DNA from: Epiperipatus broadwayi
Taxonomy: Eukaryota > Onychophora > Udeonychophora > Euonychophora > Peripatidae
Direction of reading: 5' to 3'
Length of the DNA: 64,000 nucleotides
NCBI GenBank assembly: GCA_028023455.1
Contig: JAQFVV010000050.1
Location: 1,358,411 to 1,422,410 of the forward strand
How positions within the stretch are numbered: position 1 is the first letter of the stretch; each line of letters opens with the position of its first letter. The notes below the pieces were generated by a model, which saw only the letters and a program-made list of their open reading frames with translations, searched no databases and was not told the origin of the DNA. The position numbers and the translations under genes are program-made. Below, piece after piece: positions 62,792 to 64,000 of the stretch.

Positions 62792-62931
62792 TATCCAGAT
62801 GTGATAATCTCTACCAATGCAAAATCAGAGAAGCCATTGAGATACTTAAAAGGCCAGATTGTATCAATAAGCGAGATGATACGTGCAAACTTCCTCCTAT
62901 TTGGAAAGATTTCTTTAAAAAACATTCTTAA
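62792..62931 (+). pseudogene. PLE C-terminal end (GIY-YIG tail), right arm
   Basis: From 62800 the frame reads CDNLYQCKIREAIEILKRPD, then INKRDD, then KLPPIWKDFF, and stops at 62929-62931. In canonical PLEs the end of the GIY-YIG domain reads roughly 'Rk-kEAieI--r---lNrddg--l--iW', with the Glu of EAIEI as the catalytic glutamate of the GIY-YIG fold. Order and spacing match. Only the last 43 codons are present, so the RT and the start of the endonuclease are missing. The reverse-strand ORF over the same bases (62976-62752, MNKTLKIPPIAKM...) is a shadow. Confidence 0.7.
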
Positions 62932-63012
62932 ATTTAACATTTTTGCTATTGGTGGGATTTTTAATGTTTTATTCAAACCAGTGATTGTAGCGCCTCTACA
63001 ACCGTCTTTCTA

Positions 63013-63079
63013 CCTTTTTATAACTCTGTGGATGGCTTGTGTGACCAAGTCAAAACGTCAGTATATTGATATTAAAAGT
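63013..63079 (+). ncRNA. Hammerhead-ribozyme-like fold, second PLE, right arm
   Basis: In order: stem I strand (CTTTTTATAACT), a core resembling CUGAUGA but degenerate (CTGTGGAT), and stem II GGCTTG-TGTGAC-CAAGTC (six pairs, one G-U, six-base loop). AAAAC follows where GAAAC is expected, then GTC (cleavage triplet) and the returning stem I strand AGTATATTGATATTAAAAG. Stem III is reduced to the self-complementary ACGT, as in the minimal type I hammerheads described in PLEs, which can act as dimers. Two core positions are off-consensus, so present activity is uncertain. Confidence 0.5.
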
Positions 63080-63248
63080 TTTTAACACGAATGAACCCGC
63101 AAAATATGCATTTTATATATTTAACCCGTGCAAATCTTCGTTTTAACATATATATATATAGTATTTTTTTAAAAAATATTTAAATATAACCACTGCTTAC
63201 TCTGTAATCACATGATTACCATTTCTTATGCTTGCACATATCTGTTAT

Positions 63249-63353
63249 TAACACAGACAAATCTCTCCATACAGTAGTGTCACTCAGTGCATCCATTGAT
63301 TACTCTGGCTGGCACTGAGTGGCACTACTGTATGGAGAGTTTTGCCTGTGTTA
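63249..63353. repeat. 105-nt hairpin with 42-nt arms
   Basis: Left arm 63249-63290 (taacacagacaaatctctcc ... actcagtgc), right arm 63312-63353 (gcactgagtggcactactgt ... tgcctgtgtta), 21-nt loop. Arms pair with few mismatches. A decayed partial copy at 36738-36815 shows that it is dispersed, so a MITE is more likely than a unique microRNA gene. Confidence 0.75.
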
Positions 63354-63369
63354 ATTACTCTGTAATCGT

Positions 63370-64000
63370 TTTCAAAATCTATTTTCATTTATCCTTACAA
63401 ATAGATATAGATTTCTCTGTGTAATATAAATAGAAATAATTGGAAATATATTTTCAAAATAGTCACAGAATATAATTGAATACAGCAGTGAAATCATGCA
63501 TTTGATATTCAAAATTTGGTTCATAGATTGAATCATAAAGTTAATATATTCAGATAATAATTCATAAAATCAATTAAAAATCAATTAGGATTAGAAATAA
63601 AAATAAAGAAACAACTTATAGAATTCTAGTTACCAATTCTCTCTTTTAGTAATTTCCTGAGAATTTTATGTATAATTGTGCTTAAATGTTCCTAATTTAT
63701 GTTATAACCCTTTAGACTTAATAAAACTACTAATATTTACAAAGAAACACAAAAATATATATTCAACTAATAGTTTGCCGCTGTAAATATTATTATTTTA
63801 CTTGTTCAAATAATCTGAGAAGATATTTAATGATTGTGAAGAATGAAATAGTGAAAATAACTTTAATAAAGTGATGTAAAAATATTTTATTACTTTAAAA
63901 CATACAGCTTTGACTATTTCAAACCATATTATTTTTAAAATTACATATATATTTTCATTTTTGCAAGTATTTTATGTATCAAATTAATCAAAATATAATT
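63370..64000. other. AT-rich stretch without recognised features
   Basis: No coding or repeat signal recognised up to the window end. Confidence 0.5.

Larger units (their letters stand above)
62434..63120. mobile_element. Near-perfect palindrome of a second Penelope-like element (3' ends only)
   Basis: Arms 62434-62764 and 62792-63120 (about 330 bp each) differ at only about four or five positions by eye. They are separated by a 27-bp loop. Each arm carries the last 43 codons of a PLE reading frame and its 3' flank, arranged head to head with both 5' sides truncated. This is the same architecture as 53110-56763 but a different PLE family. Confidence 0.85.

Noticed and set aside
62525-63085. 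Pairs of mirrored 61-94 codon ORFs on both strands
   Set aside because: They are the same DNA read twice because of the palindrome. Only the 43-codon PLE tail frame shows a family signature.

Overview
The window is AT-rich, intron-era eukaryotic DNA with no operons, no ribosome binding sites and no long host gene. Everything recognisable at protein level belongs to transposable elements: Penelope-like elements (PLEs), a Ty3/gypsy-type LTR retrotransposon, RTE/LINE fragments, a hAT-like and a mariner-like transposase, tRNA-derived SINEs, palindromic MITE-like elements, and long AAT and GATA microsatellites. This suggests a repeat-laden intergenic region of an invertebrate metazoan. I cannot name the species from the sequence.

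Layout: 0-2.05 kb holds a decayed hAT (ZMYM/DUF4371-like) transposase. It is followed by an AAT array, a PLE GIY-YIG relic (2.49-2.89 kb) and a Leu-tRNA-like SINE. 3.3-9.68 kb is gene-free except for a small palindromic element and a GATA array of about 557 bp. 9.69-21.18 kb is a retrotransposon nest. One 2.14-kb LTR-like element (called LTR-B here) stands at 9,686-11,826. Next comes an LTR retrotransposon (11,938-21,181) with about 1.93-kb LTRs, a Lys-type primer binding site, a gag-like ORF and only the tail of integrase, and an inverted second LTR-B sits inside it. 21.5-26.4 kb carries a LINE endonuclease fragment (minus) and a LINE reverse-transcriptase fragment (plus), separated by an AAT array. 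26.9-52 kb is mostly featureless AT-rich DNA with scattered SINEs, MITEs, a mariner relic, a 21-bp minisatellite with 126-bp higher-order structure, tandem LINE 3' ends and a 478-bp inverted/tandem repeat.

The most interesting part is 53.1-56.8 kb and 62.4-63.1 kb. Two different PLE families each occur as a head-to-head palindrome of two 5'-truncated copies, and each copy carries 3' of its reading frame a fold resembling the minimal type I hammerhead ribozymes known from PLEs. A third hammerhead-like sequence lies alone at 38.56 kb. Both copies of the larger PLE are broken by stops or frameshifts, so none looks autonomous.

The elements do not form a joint pathway. They share the locus through nested, inverted and tandem insertion. 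All identifications are by reading motifs, without a database search.
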